Shown here: piece by piece, positions 43,382 through 52,200 of the stretch | Layout of the letters: each line of letters starts with the position of its first letter | How positions within the stretch are numbered: the first letter of the stretch is position 1 | NCBI RefSeq assembly: GCF_001436505.1 | Contig: NZ_AYYI01000042.1 | Coordinates: 1 to 55,516, forward strand | Length of the DNA: 55,516 nt | Direction: 5' to 3' | DNA from: Loigolactobacillus rennini DSM 20253 | GTDB taxonomy: Bacteria > Bacillota > Bacilli > Lactobacillales > Lactobacillaceae | The notes under the pieces: model-generated | What the model saw: only the letters and a program-made list of their open reading frames with translations | Told to the model about the DNA's origin: nothing | Databases searched by the model: none | Program-made: the position numbers and the translations under genes

Positions 43382-44085
43382 CGATTCAAAACCGGGAAAA
43401 ATTTTTAAATCATTTAGCTGAACGCCTCAATCAGCCACGGCACCAATTAGCTGATCATCCCTACCAGCAAGTCAATGATTTACCCCAACAAACACTTAAA
43501 GACAAAACAGCAGCCGAATTATTCAGCTTAGCCAAAAAAAATAGTGAAGCATTGCCAGTTTCATTTTATGAAACGACTTTAGCTGATTTACCGCAGCTCT
43601 TAACTGATTACATTGAAAAAAGCGGCGGTGGTCCAGTGCTGTTACCCACTAGTGAACGGTTTAATGACTTCAACCTCACCACTTGGCAAAAAGAAATTGC
43701 TGCTAACCAAGCCGTCACTTATTGGCGGCCAGATGCTAGCCGAGAAGAAAATTTAAAAGTCGCGGAAACAGCTAACATCAGCATTAGTTTTGCCGATTTC
43801 TTATTAGCAGAATCTGGTACCATCACAGTTAGTTCCTCTCCTGGCCAAGGCCGTGCGCTCCACTTTTTACCTACACATTATTTAAGTATTGTGCCGCGCT
43901 CACGCATCGTCCCACGTTCAACTCAGGCAGTTGCTTGGTACGAAAAAGAGCGGGCTGCTGGCCGTTTGGACAGCTCCGCCATTCATTTTATCACTGGTCC
44001 ATCTAATTCTGGTGATATTGAAATGCAATTAGTGACTGGTGTCCACGGCCCGTTGGATGTTGCTTATGTTGTCGTAAATGATTAA
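43378..44085 (+). CDS. lutC: L-lactate utilisation protein LutC (LUD domain)
   Basis: A 235-residue LUD-domain protein. The hallmark C-terminal stretch ISFADFLLAESGTITVSSSPGQGRAL and HFITGPSNSGDIEMQLVTGVHGP is intact. The family is part of the LutABC complex for lactate oxidation. ATG overlaps lutB by 4 bp and is preceded by AAGGGGG. A terminator follows. Confidence 0.94.
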   Translation: MTIQNREKFLNHLAERLNQPRHQLADHPYQQVNDLPQQTLKDKTAAELFSLAKKNSEALPVSFYETTLADLPQLLTDYIEKSGGGPVLLPTSERFNDFNLTTWQKEIAANQAVTYWRPDASREENLKVAETANISISFADFLLAESGTITVSSSPGQGRALHFLPTHYLSIVPRSRIVPRSTQAVAWYEKERAAGRLDSSAIHFITGPSNSGDIEMQLVTGVHGPLDVAYVVVND

Positions 44086-44097
44086 ATAAAATTCACA

Positions 44098-44146
44098 AAT
44101 AGGGTTGGTGTCAATCGCACAGGCGGTTACCAACCCTATTTTAGTT
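44098..44146 (+). terminator. Terminator of lutABC
   Basis: AATAGGGTTGGT pairs with ACCAACCCTATT, followed by TTAGTTTT. Confidence 0.88.
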
Positions 44147-44240
44147 TTCTAGACTAATTTTTAACTTAAAATTAAAACTATGGTAAAATTAATGCAACTT
44201 CACCAATAACTTAATTTCCAACAGAAAATGAGGGTATCTA

Positions 44241-44732
44241 ATGGCAACACAAACATTAAGTCAATTAGCAGATTACTTAGAAGAACATAACGACCAAATT
44301 AAAATTGGCGATGAAAAATTGGCAACTGAGTCAATCTACACCGCATTGAACCAGCTGCATGTCTTAAAACAGCCGGTTCAAGACTATTTCACCATCAGTG
44401 AAGATCAATATTACCAGCAAGAATCAGACCATCTATTAACGTTGCAAGGCGGTACTAAGCCTTTAAGCGATTTACAAGACCGAATTATTGTTACCCACAC
44501 TGATGGCGAACCTAGTGATGGCAGTTTGCGCTACAATTATGCACATGAAGATGCTTATAGCGCTGGTTACGACGTGCAAACAGACCTGCACATCCTAACT
44601 TACGGTTTAGAAGTCATCGGGGCAACAGAACAACTGGATCATGAATTAGTTCAAAAAAATTTAGCAAAAGATGCTGTCTTAAGCTTAGCATTAGCTGCCA
44701 GAGCGATCGCCGCTTGGCAAACTAAGCATTAG
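44241..44732 (+). CDS. Hypothetical protein
   Basis: A 163-residue acidic soluble protein, Gln/Asp/Leu-rich, with no family that I recognise. It opens MATQTLSQLADYLEEHNDQI and has a helical C-terminus (KDAVLSLALAARAIAAW). It is flanked by terminators on both sides, so it is a single-gene unit with ATG 44241 after GAGGGTATCTA. Confidence 0.65.
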   Translation: MATQTLSQLADYLEEHNDQIKIGDEKLATESIYTALNQLHVLKQPVQDYFTISEDQYYQQESDHLLTLQGGTKPLSDLQDRIIVTHTDGEPSDGSLRYNYAHEDAYSAGYDVQTDLHILTYGLEVIGATEQLDHELVQKNLAKDAVLSLALAARAIAAWQTKH

Positions 44733-44759
44733 TAAAACTGAGCGACATTTAATCAAATA

Positions 44760-44801
44760 AAAGCGTGCATTCTAGATAGTTGACTAGAATGCACGCTTTT
44801 T
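44760..44801 (+). terminator. Terminator after the hypothetical gene at 44241
   Basis: AAGCGTGCATTCTAG pairs with CTAGAATGCACGCTT, followed by TTT; the arms also serve the opposite strand. Confidence 0.9.
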
Positions 44802-44839
44802 AAACATGCTAATTCATATTTTCATGCAAATGATACTAA

Positions 44840-45055
44840 TTACGATTCACTTTGAACAAATTGCTTAGCGCGCACTGCTAACCGTTTGATCCGAATACAA
44901 AACTGTAGCCCAAATGTCAATACAGCGCCAATAATCCCAATTAGTGCTTCGCCGATAAAAATTATCAGTGCGACGCCGCCCGTTACCAAACGCGCTGCCG
45001 TTAGATAAATCAGTGCGGCAACGACTAACAAGCTGATAAGCACGAACATTGTCAT
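44840..45055 (-). CDS. Small two-span membrane protein, unknown
   Basis: A 71-residue hydrophobic protein with spans at about 3-21 (MFVLISLLVVAALIYLTAA) and 27-52 (GVALIIFIGEALIGIIGAVLTFG) and a basic C-terminal tail (RIKRLAVRAKQF). The positive-inside rule puts the tail in the cytoplasm. GGAG lies 10 nt before ATG 45055. No family recognised. Confidence 0.6.
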   Translation of the reverse strand: MTMFVLISLLVVAALIYLTAARLVTGGVALIIFIGEALIGIIGAVLTFGLQFCIRIKRLAVRAKQFVQSES

Positions 45056-45239
45056 GCTGATCCATCTCCAATATCATACTTAACTCAAAAGTCCCAGATA
45101 GTAGTCTCATTCTAACATGTTTCTTTACTTTAAGGGAATTCCCCCTAATATTTTTAATGACAACATCAAACCACATTTTAAGTGATTAAAAATTAACTAA
45201 TATCGTTATCACTGATATAATTTAATTAGGAGGTGCGTT

Positions 45240-45608
45240 ATGAAATTATATCAAGCATTGACACAAGTCACTTTAAACGCTCAATTAGCCGGAAAATCCA
45301 CCGCTTTGAAAAAGACCATGGATACAACCAAGCCGCTGCACAATGATTTAGAAACACTTTATCAATATATTGATAGCGTCTTAAAACCTGGTGCCAATCA
45401 TAAGGAAAATAACCTTAATTACGTCACCGATCACATCTTTATTTTACACCATTTTAATTTTGAACAGCATCAATTTACACAATCCCTTAAAACACCTGAT
45501 CAACAAGCACATTTTGCTTATAATCTAGTTGAAGACCTTAACCGACACTTAACGGTTAACTTCAAGCCAGAACAACAAGAACTACAATTTATTTTTGCTG
45601 ATTATTAG
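45240..45608 (+). CDS. Hypothetical protein
   Basis: A 122-residue soluble protein with many His, Asn and Gln residues (ILHHFNFEQHQF near residue 70). No family recognised. AGGAGG lies directly upstream with good spacing to ATG 45240, and a perfect terminator follows, so it is a credible single-gene unit. Confidence 0.65.
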   Translation: MKLYQALTQVTLNAQLAGKSTALKKTMDTTKPLHNDLETLYQYIDSVLKPGANHKENNLNYVTDHIFILHHFNFEQHQFTQSLKTPDQQAHFAYNLVEDLNRHLTVNFKPEQQELQFIFADY

Positions 45609-45634
45609 CGATAGTAATTTTAAAAACCACACAC

Positions 45635-45677
45635 AATAAGCCGGAAAGTCTACAAAACAGACTTTCCGGCTTATTTT
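45635..45677 (+). terminator. Terminator after the hypothetical gene at 45240
   Basis: AATAAGCCGGAAAGTCT and AGACTTTCCGGCTTATT are perfect complements, followed by TTA. Confidence 0.92.
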
Positions 45678-45793
45678 AATGATAGCCCACTGACCCGCAT
45701 TAATTTAATAAAATCAAATGTGTTAACACAAGCAGCCCGCTTCCACTTAGCGACATCTCGCAGCACCCCCCACTGCGTGAGCCAGCATTTTCT

Positions 45794-46972
45794 TTACTTA
45801 ATCGTCTGTTCTGCTTGGTGCTGTTTTAGTTGTCTGGCTGCTGCGTGTTTTAATAAAAATGGCGCCAGCAACGTGGTTAACACAATAACAATAATAATTG
45901 CGGAATAGTATTCTGGATGAATTAATTTGGCTTGATAGCCGATTTGCGCAATAATCAAAGCCATTTCACCACGTGATACCATACCAGCACCTACAGTATA
46001 GCTGCTGTTAAAGTCAAAACCAGCCATTTCAGCACCAATACCGCCACCAACTAATTTTGTCAATACAGCTAGCACAGTCATCAAGACGATGAACCACAGC
46101 GCATCACCAATGCCCTTAAAGCTCATCTCTAACCCAATACTAACAAAAAATACTGGAATAAAAACCGCATAACCGATTGGTTCAACATTGTGATCAACTT
46201 CTGCACGGTAAGGCGTTTGCCCCACAGCAATACCAGCAAAAAAGGACCCAACAACAGCAGATAAGCCGATAAAATCAGCTAAGTAAGCCATTCCAAGGCA
46301 GATGACCAATGAAACGATCGTCACTGAAGCTCCTAGTAAAAAACGCTCGGATAATCGCATCAAAAACGGTGCAATCCATTTGACAACGAAATAGATCCCG
46401 ACAAAATATAAAATTTGTTCAATGAAACTGACAGCCAGACTAGGTGTGTGCCCACCAGTGGCCTCACCGGTGACACTGACTAGAATACTTAAAATAACCA
46501 CACTGAGAACGTCATCGACCACTGCTGCCGCTAAAATAGTAGTTCCTTCTTTACTGTCCAATAATTTCAGCTCACGTAACACCTCAACTGAAATTGAAAC
46601 GGATGTTGCAGTAAAAATAACCCCCATAAAAATGGCTAATAGTGGTGTGAAATCAAACAAGAAACTAGCCAATGTCACCAATGTCATGGGAAAGATGACC
46701 CCGACGACGGCTACTAAGACACCAGGCCGTAAATATCGTTTTAATAACCCGATATCACTTTCCAAACCGGCCATAAACATTAGCAAAATGACGCCGATTT
46801 CCGAAAAATCATGCATAAAAGTGCCTGGTTGCAACCAATTTAACATGGCTGGGCCTAAAACAATTCCCACCAGCAACTGACCAATCACAGCTGGAATGCC
46901 TAGTTTACGACTAAAGTGTCCTGCTAATAACGTAGTGACTAAAATTAAACATAAAATACCTAAAAAAGCCAT
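45794..46972 (-). CDS. CPA2-type cation:proton antiporter
   Basis: A 392-residue membrane protein with about 12 spans, of the KefB/NapA-like Na+/H+ exchanger family. Motifs include GIPAVIGQLLVGIVLGPAM near residue 30, ESDIGLLKRYLRPG, the core VVDDVLSVVILSILV near 155, which carries the DD-type ion site, and GAGMVSRGEMALIIAQIG near 335. No TrkA-N domain is attached. ATG 46972 follows AAAGGAG. Its 110-nt leader contains an elaborate stem with a U-tract. Confidence 0.9.
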   Translation of the reverse strand: MAFLGILCLILVTTLLAGHFSRKLGIPAVIGQLLVGIVLGPAMLNWLQPGTFMHDFSEIGVILLMFMAGLESDIGLLKRYLRPGVLVAVVGVIFPMTLVTLASFLFDFTPLLAIFMGVIFTATSVSISVEVLRELKLLDSKEGTTILAAAVVDDVLSVVILSILVSVTGEATGGHTPSLAVSFIEQILYFVGIYFVVKWIAPFLMRLSERFLLGASVTIVSLVICLGMAYLADFIGLSAVVGSFFAGIAVGQTPYRAEVDHNVEPIGYAVFIPVFFVSIGLEMSFKGIGDALWFIVLMTVLAVLTKLVGGGIGAEMAGFDFNSSYTVGAGMVSRGEMALIIAQIGYQAKLIHPEYYSAIIIVIVLTTLLAPFLLKHAAARQLKQHQAEQTIK

Positions 46973-47001
46973 AAGTTCTCCTTTCAACACATCCTGACAA
47001 T

Positions 47002-47064
47002 AAAAAAGCAGATGCCAAGCAAGCCCTCCTCACCCTAGAAGGGACCTTCTTGAAAGCATCTGCT
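47002..47064 (-). terminator. Large terminator-like hairpin upstream of the antiporter
   Basis: Minus strand AGCAGATGC ... GCATCTGCT followed by TTTTTTATTG, enclosing an inner stem AGAAGG-TCCCTTCT and GGTGAGGAGGGC. It most simply ends the membrane-protein gene at 47086, but its size and position 30 nt before the antiporter start leave room for an attenuator. Confidence 0.7.
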
Positions 47065-47085
47065 CCAACCGATTAATTAATTCAA

Positions 47086-47970
47086 TTAACGCCGCTGCCG
47101 TCTGCCAAACAAACTAAGCAACAAGCTCAAAAGCCCAATAATCATCAAGACATAACTTGGACGGGCGTAGCTGGTTAAAACAGCATTTCCCAAGGCTGCA
47201 GCAGCAGTACCAAATGAGCCTACCGTTGCTGCGGCAAGTTCAACAATTCCCATTGAGGAAACACCAAAATAACCGATAAAGATTAACAAACCACTGATTA
47301 AAGTGATCCAACCAAACTGCTTAGCAAATCGGAACACAGAACGATCTAACCAAATTAAACCAATTAAACATAACACTGTTACGACAATGCCAATCCAAAA
47401 AGCCACATTGACCAAGCGCTTAACAGTACCGACTTCCTGAACAGCTTTTGACACCTGATCAGTATTTAACTCATTAGTCAAACGGGTTTCTAAAGTATCC
47501 GTCAATCCGCTAGTCAACGCATTGGCCGCACCGTATTGATCAAAAAAATTAGCCGTCTGTTGATTTAATTTAGCCGTTAAAGCTGATTTGTTGTGTGCAA
47601 TAATGTGTTCAACCGTGACAGGTTGATCAGAACCAGCTAATAAATTGCGCACAGTCTGATCAAGATCTTGTTGGGCCGCATGTTTAGTGACGGTCTGCGG
47701 CACAACGGCACTTGGTAAGCCACGATCCTCAGCAATACTACTAATTTCGGCGTTTGCAACCTTGGCAAGTTGTTTCCCTGCATCCGTTTTGTCCAATTGC
47801 GTCACTAAATAATCCGCATTAAAAACCCGTTGCCTTGCAACACCGGTCCCAACAGCCACTAATAGGCCAATCGTTGCCAAAAAGCACAATAAAACCGCTA
47901 GGCCACCATGCTTTTTAGGCGCTGCAACCACGTTCTGGCGCCGCGCCCGACTTCTACTGGGTGTTTCCAT
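47086..47970 (-). CDS. Membrane protein of unknown function
   Basis: A 294-residue protein with a short basic N-terminus, one span near residues 22-43 (GLAVLLCFLATIGLLVAVGTGV), an about 130-residue Gln/Ala/Thr-rich extracytoplasmic domain, and three or four spans from residue 185 on (FWIGIVVTVLCLIGLIWL, FGWITLISGLLIFIGYF, PSYVLMIIGLLSLLLSLFG). No family recognised. ATG 47970 has AAGGAG 11 nt upstream. Confidence 0.7.
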   Translation of the reverse strand: METPSRSRARRQNVVAAPKKHGGLAVLLCFLATIGLLVAVGTGVARQRVFNADYLVTQLDKTDAGKQLAKVANAEISSIAEDRGLPSAVVPQTVTKHAAQQDLDQTVRNLLAGSDQPVTVEHIIAHNKSALTAKLNQQTANFFDQYGAANALTSGLTDTLETRLTNELNTDQVSKAVQEVGTVKRLVNVAFWIGIVVTVLCLIGLIWLDRSVFRFAKQFGWITLISGLLIFIGYFGVSSMGIVELAAATVGSFGTAAAALGNAVLTSYARPSYVLMIIGLLSLLLSLFGRRQRR

Positions 47971-48091
47971 AAATGTCAACGCTCCTTGCTTGACTAACTA
48001 AATTTATCACATTACTAATTAGTTTACCACGTTCTGATAAAATCTCGTATAATGAAACTAGATTTATTGATCATTTTTAGGAGGTTCTTAT

Positions 48092-48754
48092 ATGCTGCAC
48101 GCGCTCTTTTTTGATTTAGATGGTACTTTGACGGATTCCCAAGCAGGAATTACCAATTCCATTAAATATTCACTACAGCAATTGCAACTACCACCACTAG
48201 ATGCAGCCACGTTACAACTTTTTATTGGACCACCCTTATTGGCATCTTATCAGAAATATTGTAACGTATCCGCTGCGACAGCGCAAAAAGCGCTAGTTGC
48301 TTATCGTGAATATTATACACAAAAAGGCATTTACGAAAACAAAGTTTACGCAGGTATTCCCGCTGCTTTAGCAACCCTAAGCCACCACTATCAACTTTAC
48401 ATCACCACTTCTAAACCAGAAAAATTCGCTCACCAAATTAGCGATTATTTTAATTTGAGTCCTTATTTTACTGGCATTTTTGGTGCAACGATGGATGAAA
48501 AACGCTCTAAAAAAAGTGAAATCATCGCCTACACGCAAGCACAAGCTGGCCTCCATCAGCCAGAACAATTAGTGATGGTGGGCGATCGCGAAAATGACAT
48601 CAACGGTGCCCATCAACACCAACTACACAGCATTGCCGTCACCTATGGCTTTGGCAGCATCCCAGAATTAAAAGCCGCAGCACCAGACAGTTTTGTTGCA
48701 CGACCAGCTGATTTACCGCAAGCAGTTGCCCAGTTAGCGGCGACTTTACAATAA
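48092..48754 (+). CDS. HAD-family hydrolase (phosphoglycolate phosphatase-like)
   Basis: A 220-residue haloacid-dehalogenase phosphatase. Motif I is FFDLDGTLTDS (Asp residues 8 and 10), motif II TTSKP near residue 107, motif III the Lys in SKKSEIIAY, and motif IV VMVGDRENDINGA near 163. The cap insertion after motif I is of the Gph/PpaX type. The substrate is unknown. AGGAGG precedes ATG 48092. Confidence 0.92.
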   Translation: MLHALFFDLDGTLTDSQAGITNSIKYSLQQLQLPPLDAATLQLFIGPPLLASYQKYCNVSAATAQKALVAYREYYTQKGIYENKVYAGIPAALATLSHHYQLYITTSKPEKFAHQISDYFNLSPYFTGIFGATMDEKRSKKSEIIAYTQAQAGLHQPEQLVMVGDRENDINGAHQHQLHSIAVTYGFGSIPELKAAAPDSFVARPADLPQAVAQLAATLQ

Positions 48755-48825
48755 GCAGTTTTGCTATAGCTAACGGTTAACTTTAATTAGTTAAATCGGT
48801 ATAATGCAGTTAAGGGGATGACAAG

Positions 48826-49182
48826 ATGACGATTAAACTGGAACGAATTTACACCAAGCCGGTTGACCATGATGGTTACCGGATTTTAGTCGACCGACTT
48901 TGGCCACGTGGTATCAGTAAGGTAAATGCAGCTTTGGACCAATGGGAAAAAGAAATTGCGCCTACTAATGATTTACGTAAATGGTTTAACCATGATGTTG
49001 CTAAATATCCAGAATTCAAGCAGCGCTATTTAGCAGAATTGGCAGCTAATCCGGCAACACCTGATTTCCTAAAATTAATCCAGCAACAACCAACAGTAAT
49101 TTTGCTATTTGGTGCTAAAGACGAAAAACACAATCAAGCTGTTGTCTTAAAAGAATTTATTGAAACTAAGCTTAATAATTAA
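48826..49182 (+). CDS. DUF488-family protein
   Basis: A 118-residue protein of the DUF488/YeaO type: ILVDRLWPRGISK near residue 20, APTNDLRKWFNHDVAKYPEFKQRY in the middle, and VILLFGAKDEKHNQAVVL near the end. Function is unknown. ATG 48826 follows AGGGGATGACAAG. It follows the HAD gene by 71 nt. Confidence 0.9.
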   Translation: MTIKLERIYTKPVDHDGYRILVDRLWPRGISKVNAALDQWEKEIAPTNDLRKWFNHDVAKYPEFKQRYLAELAANPATPDFLKLIQQQPTVILLFGAKDEKHNQAVVLKEFIETKLNN

Positions 49183-49220
49183 AACAAATATGGTACGCGT
49201 TTTGAACAACGTTCATCATT

Positions 49221-49267
49221 AAAAAAGGGACAGTGACAAAATTATCACTTTTGTCACTGCCCCTTTT
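49221..49267. terminator. Bidirectional terminator
   Basis: AAAAGGG-CAGTGACAAAA pairs with TTTTGTCACTG-CCCTTTT. It serves the DUF488 gene on the plus strand and the activase gene on the minus strand. Confidence 0.88.
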
Positions 49268-49280
49268 AAATCTGAGCCAT

Positions 49281-52200
49281 TTATCTTGCAGGTGCAAAAT
49301 TTGTTTGCTGCTTGGTTGCTTTAGCTGCTGGCGTCATTTTTTGCGTTGTCGCAAGATTTTTATTTGCTGTTGCTAGCATTAAACGAATCCGATTCAATTG
49401 ATTAACAATTGAAACCCCTGGATCATAATCAATCGGCGCAATGTTTGCTTGTGGGTACTGGCGACGTAATTCTTTGACGACACCTTTACCTACCACATGG
49501 TTAGGCAAGCACCCAAACGGCTGCATACAAATAATATTAGCAACCCCACTTTTTAGTAATTCAATCATTTCACCAGTTAGGAACCAACCTTCTCCCGTTT
49601 GATTGCCTAGAGATAACACTTTGCTAGCATCGTGTGCCAAATCTTCAATCGCGGCAATCCCATCAAATCTTTGTGAGTCGGTCAACGCCTTTTGCAGTGG
49701 TTGTTCACACCATTTAATTATTTTAATGGCTAGTTCAGCTAACATTTTAGTTTGTCTACTGAAGCCAAATTGTTTATAACGGTAAATTTGATTATAAAGC
49801 GAATAATTCATGAACCCAACAATGTCTGGTACAACTGCTTCAGCACCTTCCTGCTCGAGTAGCCGGACAATGTTATTGTTGGCAATTGGTGAGTACTTCA
49901 CTAAAATTTCTCCAACCAGTCCTACCTTAGGTTTAGTCTGCTGTTGCAGCGGTACAGTATCAAAGTCATGCACAATTTCTTGAACATTGCGTTTAAAATC
50001 ATGAAAACTACCTTTTTCTACACTAGGTTTAACCAATTCCAGCCACTGAGCGTGCATTTTATCAATTTGCCCAGGCGTCTTTTCATACGGCCGCGTCCGG
50101 TAAACCACACGTTCAAACAAATCACCGTACAAAAAGGCCAAAGCAACCCGTTTCACTAAGGGAAGCGTTAATTGGAAGCCAGGTGTTTTTTCGACTCCAC
50201 GGTTACCAAACGACATCGACACCACTGGAATTTGTCCAAAACCAGCATCCTTTAAAGCTTTACGGATCAGCGGAATGTAGTTGGTTGCCCGACAGCCGCC
50301 ACCAGTTTGGGTCATCATCACGGCTGTATGCGTTAAATCATATTTACCACTTTTTAAAGCTTCTACCATTTGACCAATTGAAATAATTGCCGGGAAACAA
50401 GCATCATTATTAACAAATTTTTGGCCTTCATCAATCGCATGACGGTCTTTCATCGGCAAATTAACCACATTGTAGCCAGAGGCTTGTAACGCGACATCCA
50501 CTAACCCATGTTGATGAATCGGTGACATCATTGGCATCAATAACGTATAGTTTGCTTTGCGCATGCCTTTAGTAAACGGAACTGGCTTAGCATCTGGATA
50601 TTGTTTTTGTGGCAAAATTTGGCGCCGCTTACGTTCAGCTACCGCAGCTTTTAAAGAACGCAACCGAATCCGAACTGCACCCATATTGGTGCCTTCATCA
50701 ATTTTTAAGCAAGTGTATAGCCGATTATACTGTGCCAAAATTTCTTCAACTTGGTCAGTGTCAATGGCGTCTAAACCACAACCAAAAGAATTTAACTGCA
50801 CAAATTCTAGCTGCCGTTCCCGAGCAACAACCCGGGCTGCTGCATACAACCGGGAATGGTAAACCCATTGATTCACCACACGCAATCCTTTCACATCACC
50901 TAAATGGGCAATCGAATCCTCTGTTAAAACATGGAAGCCCTCCGCCGTAATAATTTGGGCAATCCCATGGTTGATTTCTGGATCTAAGTGATACGGACGA
51001 CCTGCCAACACAATGCCACGCTCACCAGTTTGCTTAAGCAATCTTAACGTATCTTCGCCTCGATCTTGGATATATTGTTTAAAGTGGGCTAATTCTTTAT
51101 AACCAGCAGTTAATGCCTGTTTAACTTCTGGCAAAGTCACCCCAAAATCTTTAAACGTTTGGTAAAGATGCTTGGCAGTAGAAGCTTGGTCAGCTAAATT
51201 CAAATAAGGGTCTCGGTAATCTATTTGACCAGCCCGAATTTCATCCACATTATTTTTAATCACATCCGGATAAGACTGGACAATTGGACAATTAAAGTGG
51301 TTCTGTGCATCTTTATTTTCTTCCCGCTCAAAAACAATTCCGGGATAAAAGATGGTTTTAATTCCCTTTTTGATCAATGCTTGGATGTGTCCATGGACTT
51401 GTTTAGCTGGATAGCAAACTGTATCGCTAGGAATGGTTTCGATTCCCATTTCGAATTGTTTTTTACTGCTGCGTGGCGACAATACTGCACGAATCTTTAA
51501 TTGTTTAAAGAAAGTTTGCCATAAAGGATAATTTTCATACATATTGAGGACGCGCGGAATGCCGATAACACCCCGAGCTTCTTTTTTACGTACGGGCCGG
51601 TAACTGAATAATTTTTGGTATTTTTCTTGAACTAAGTTCACTTTCCCGTTGTCCTTAGGTACGTGGGTTTTCATTCCCCGAGCGACACCGCGTTCACACC
51701 GGTTGCCGGTTACAAAACGCCGACCGTCACTACAAATGGTAATGGTTAAGCCACAATTATTTTCACACAAACCACAGTGCATAAATTCCTTTTTAAAAGT
51801 GAGTTGCTTCATCGCCGCCGTGTTCAATAATGACGTTTGATCACCAGGCTGGTAAGCCGTTTCTGCAACCAATGCCGCGCCATAAGCCCCCATCAAGCCA
51901 GCAATATTAGGCCGAATCACTTGGCGCCCAGAAATTTGTTCAAAGGCGCGCAACACGGCCTCGTTATAAAAAGTGCCCCCTTGACAGACAATGTGTTTTC
52001 CTAAATCCTCTGCCCGGCGTAACTTGATTACCTTAAATAAAGCATTTTTAATGACTGACAGGGATAAACCAGCAGAAATATCGCCGATAGTTGCGCCTTC
52101 TTTTTGCACTTGCTTCACTTTTGAATTCATGAACACTGTACAGCGGGAACCTAAATCGGCAGGTCGCTTAGCCAATAATGCTGCCTGAGCAAAATCTTTC

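Noticed and set aside
46422-46880. 152-residue frame opposite the antiporter
   Set aside because: It is a shadow of the membrane protein gene; the Lys/Thr/Ser-rich product mirrors the codons of hydrophobic segments.
47002-47064. T-box or known cation riboswitch upstream of the antiporter
   Set aside because: No T-box core (AGGGTGGNACC) and no match to riboswitch consensuses that I can recognise. It is kept only as a terminator or possible attenuator.
50557-50950. Two overlapping frames opposite the activase gene
   Set aside because: They are antisense to a long conserved coding sequence and have no start signals.
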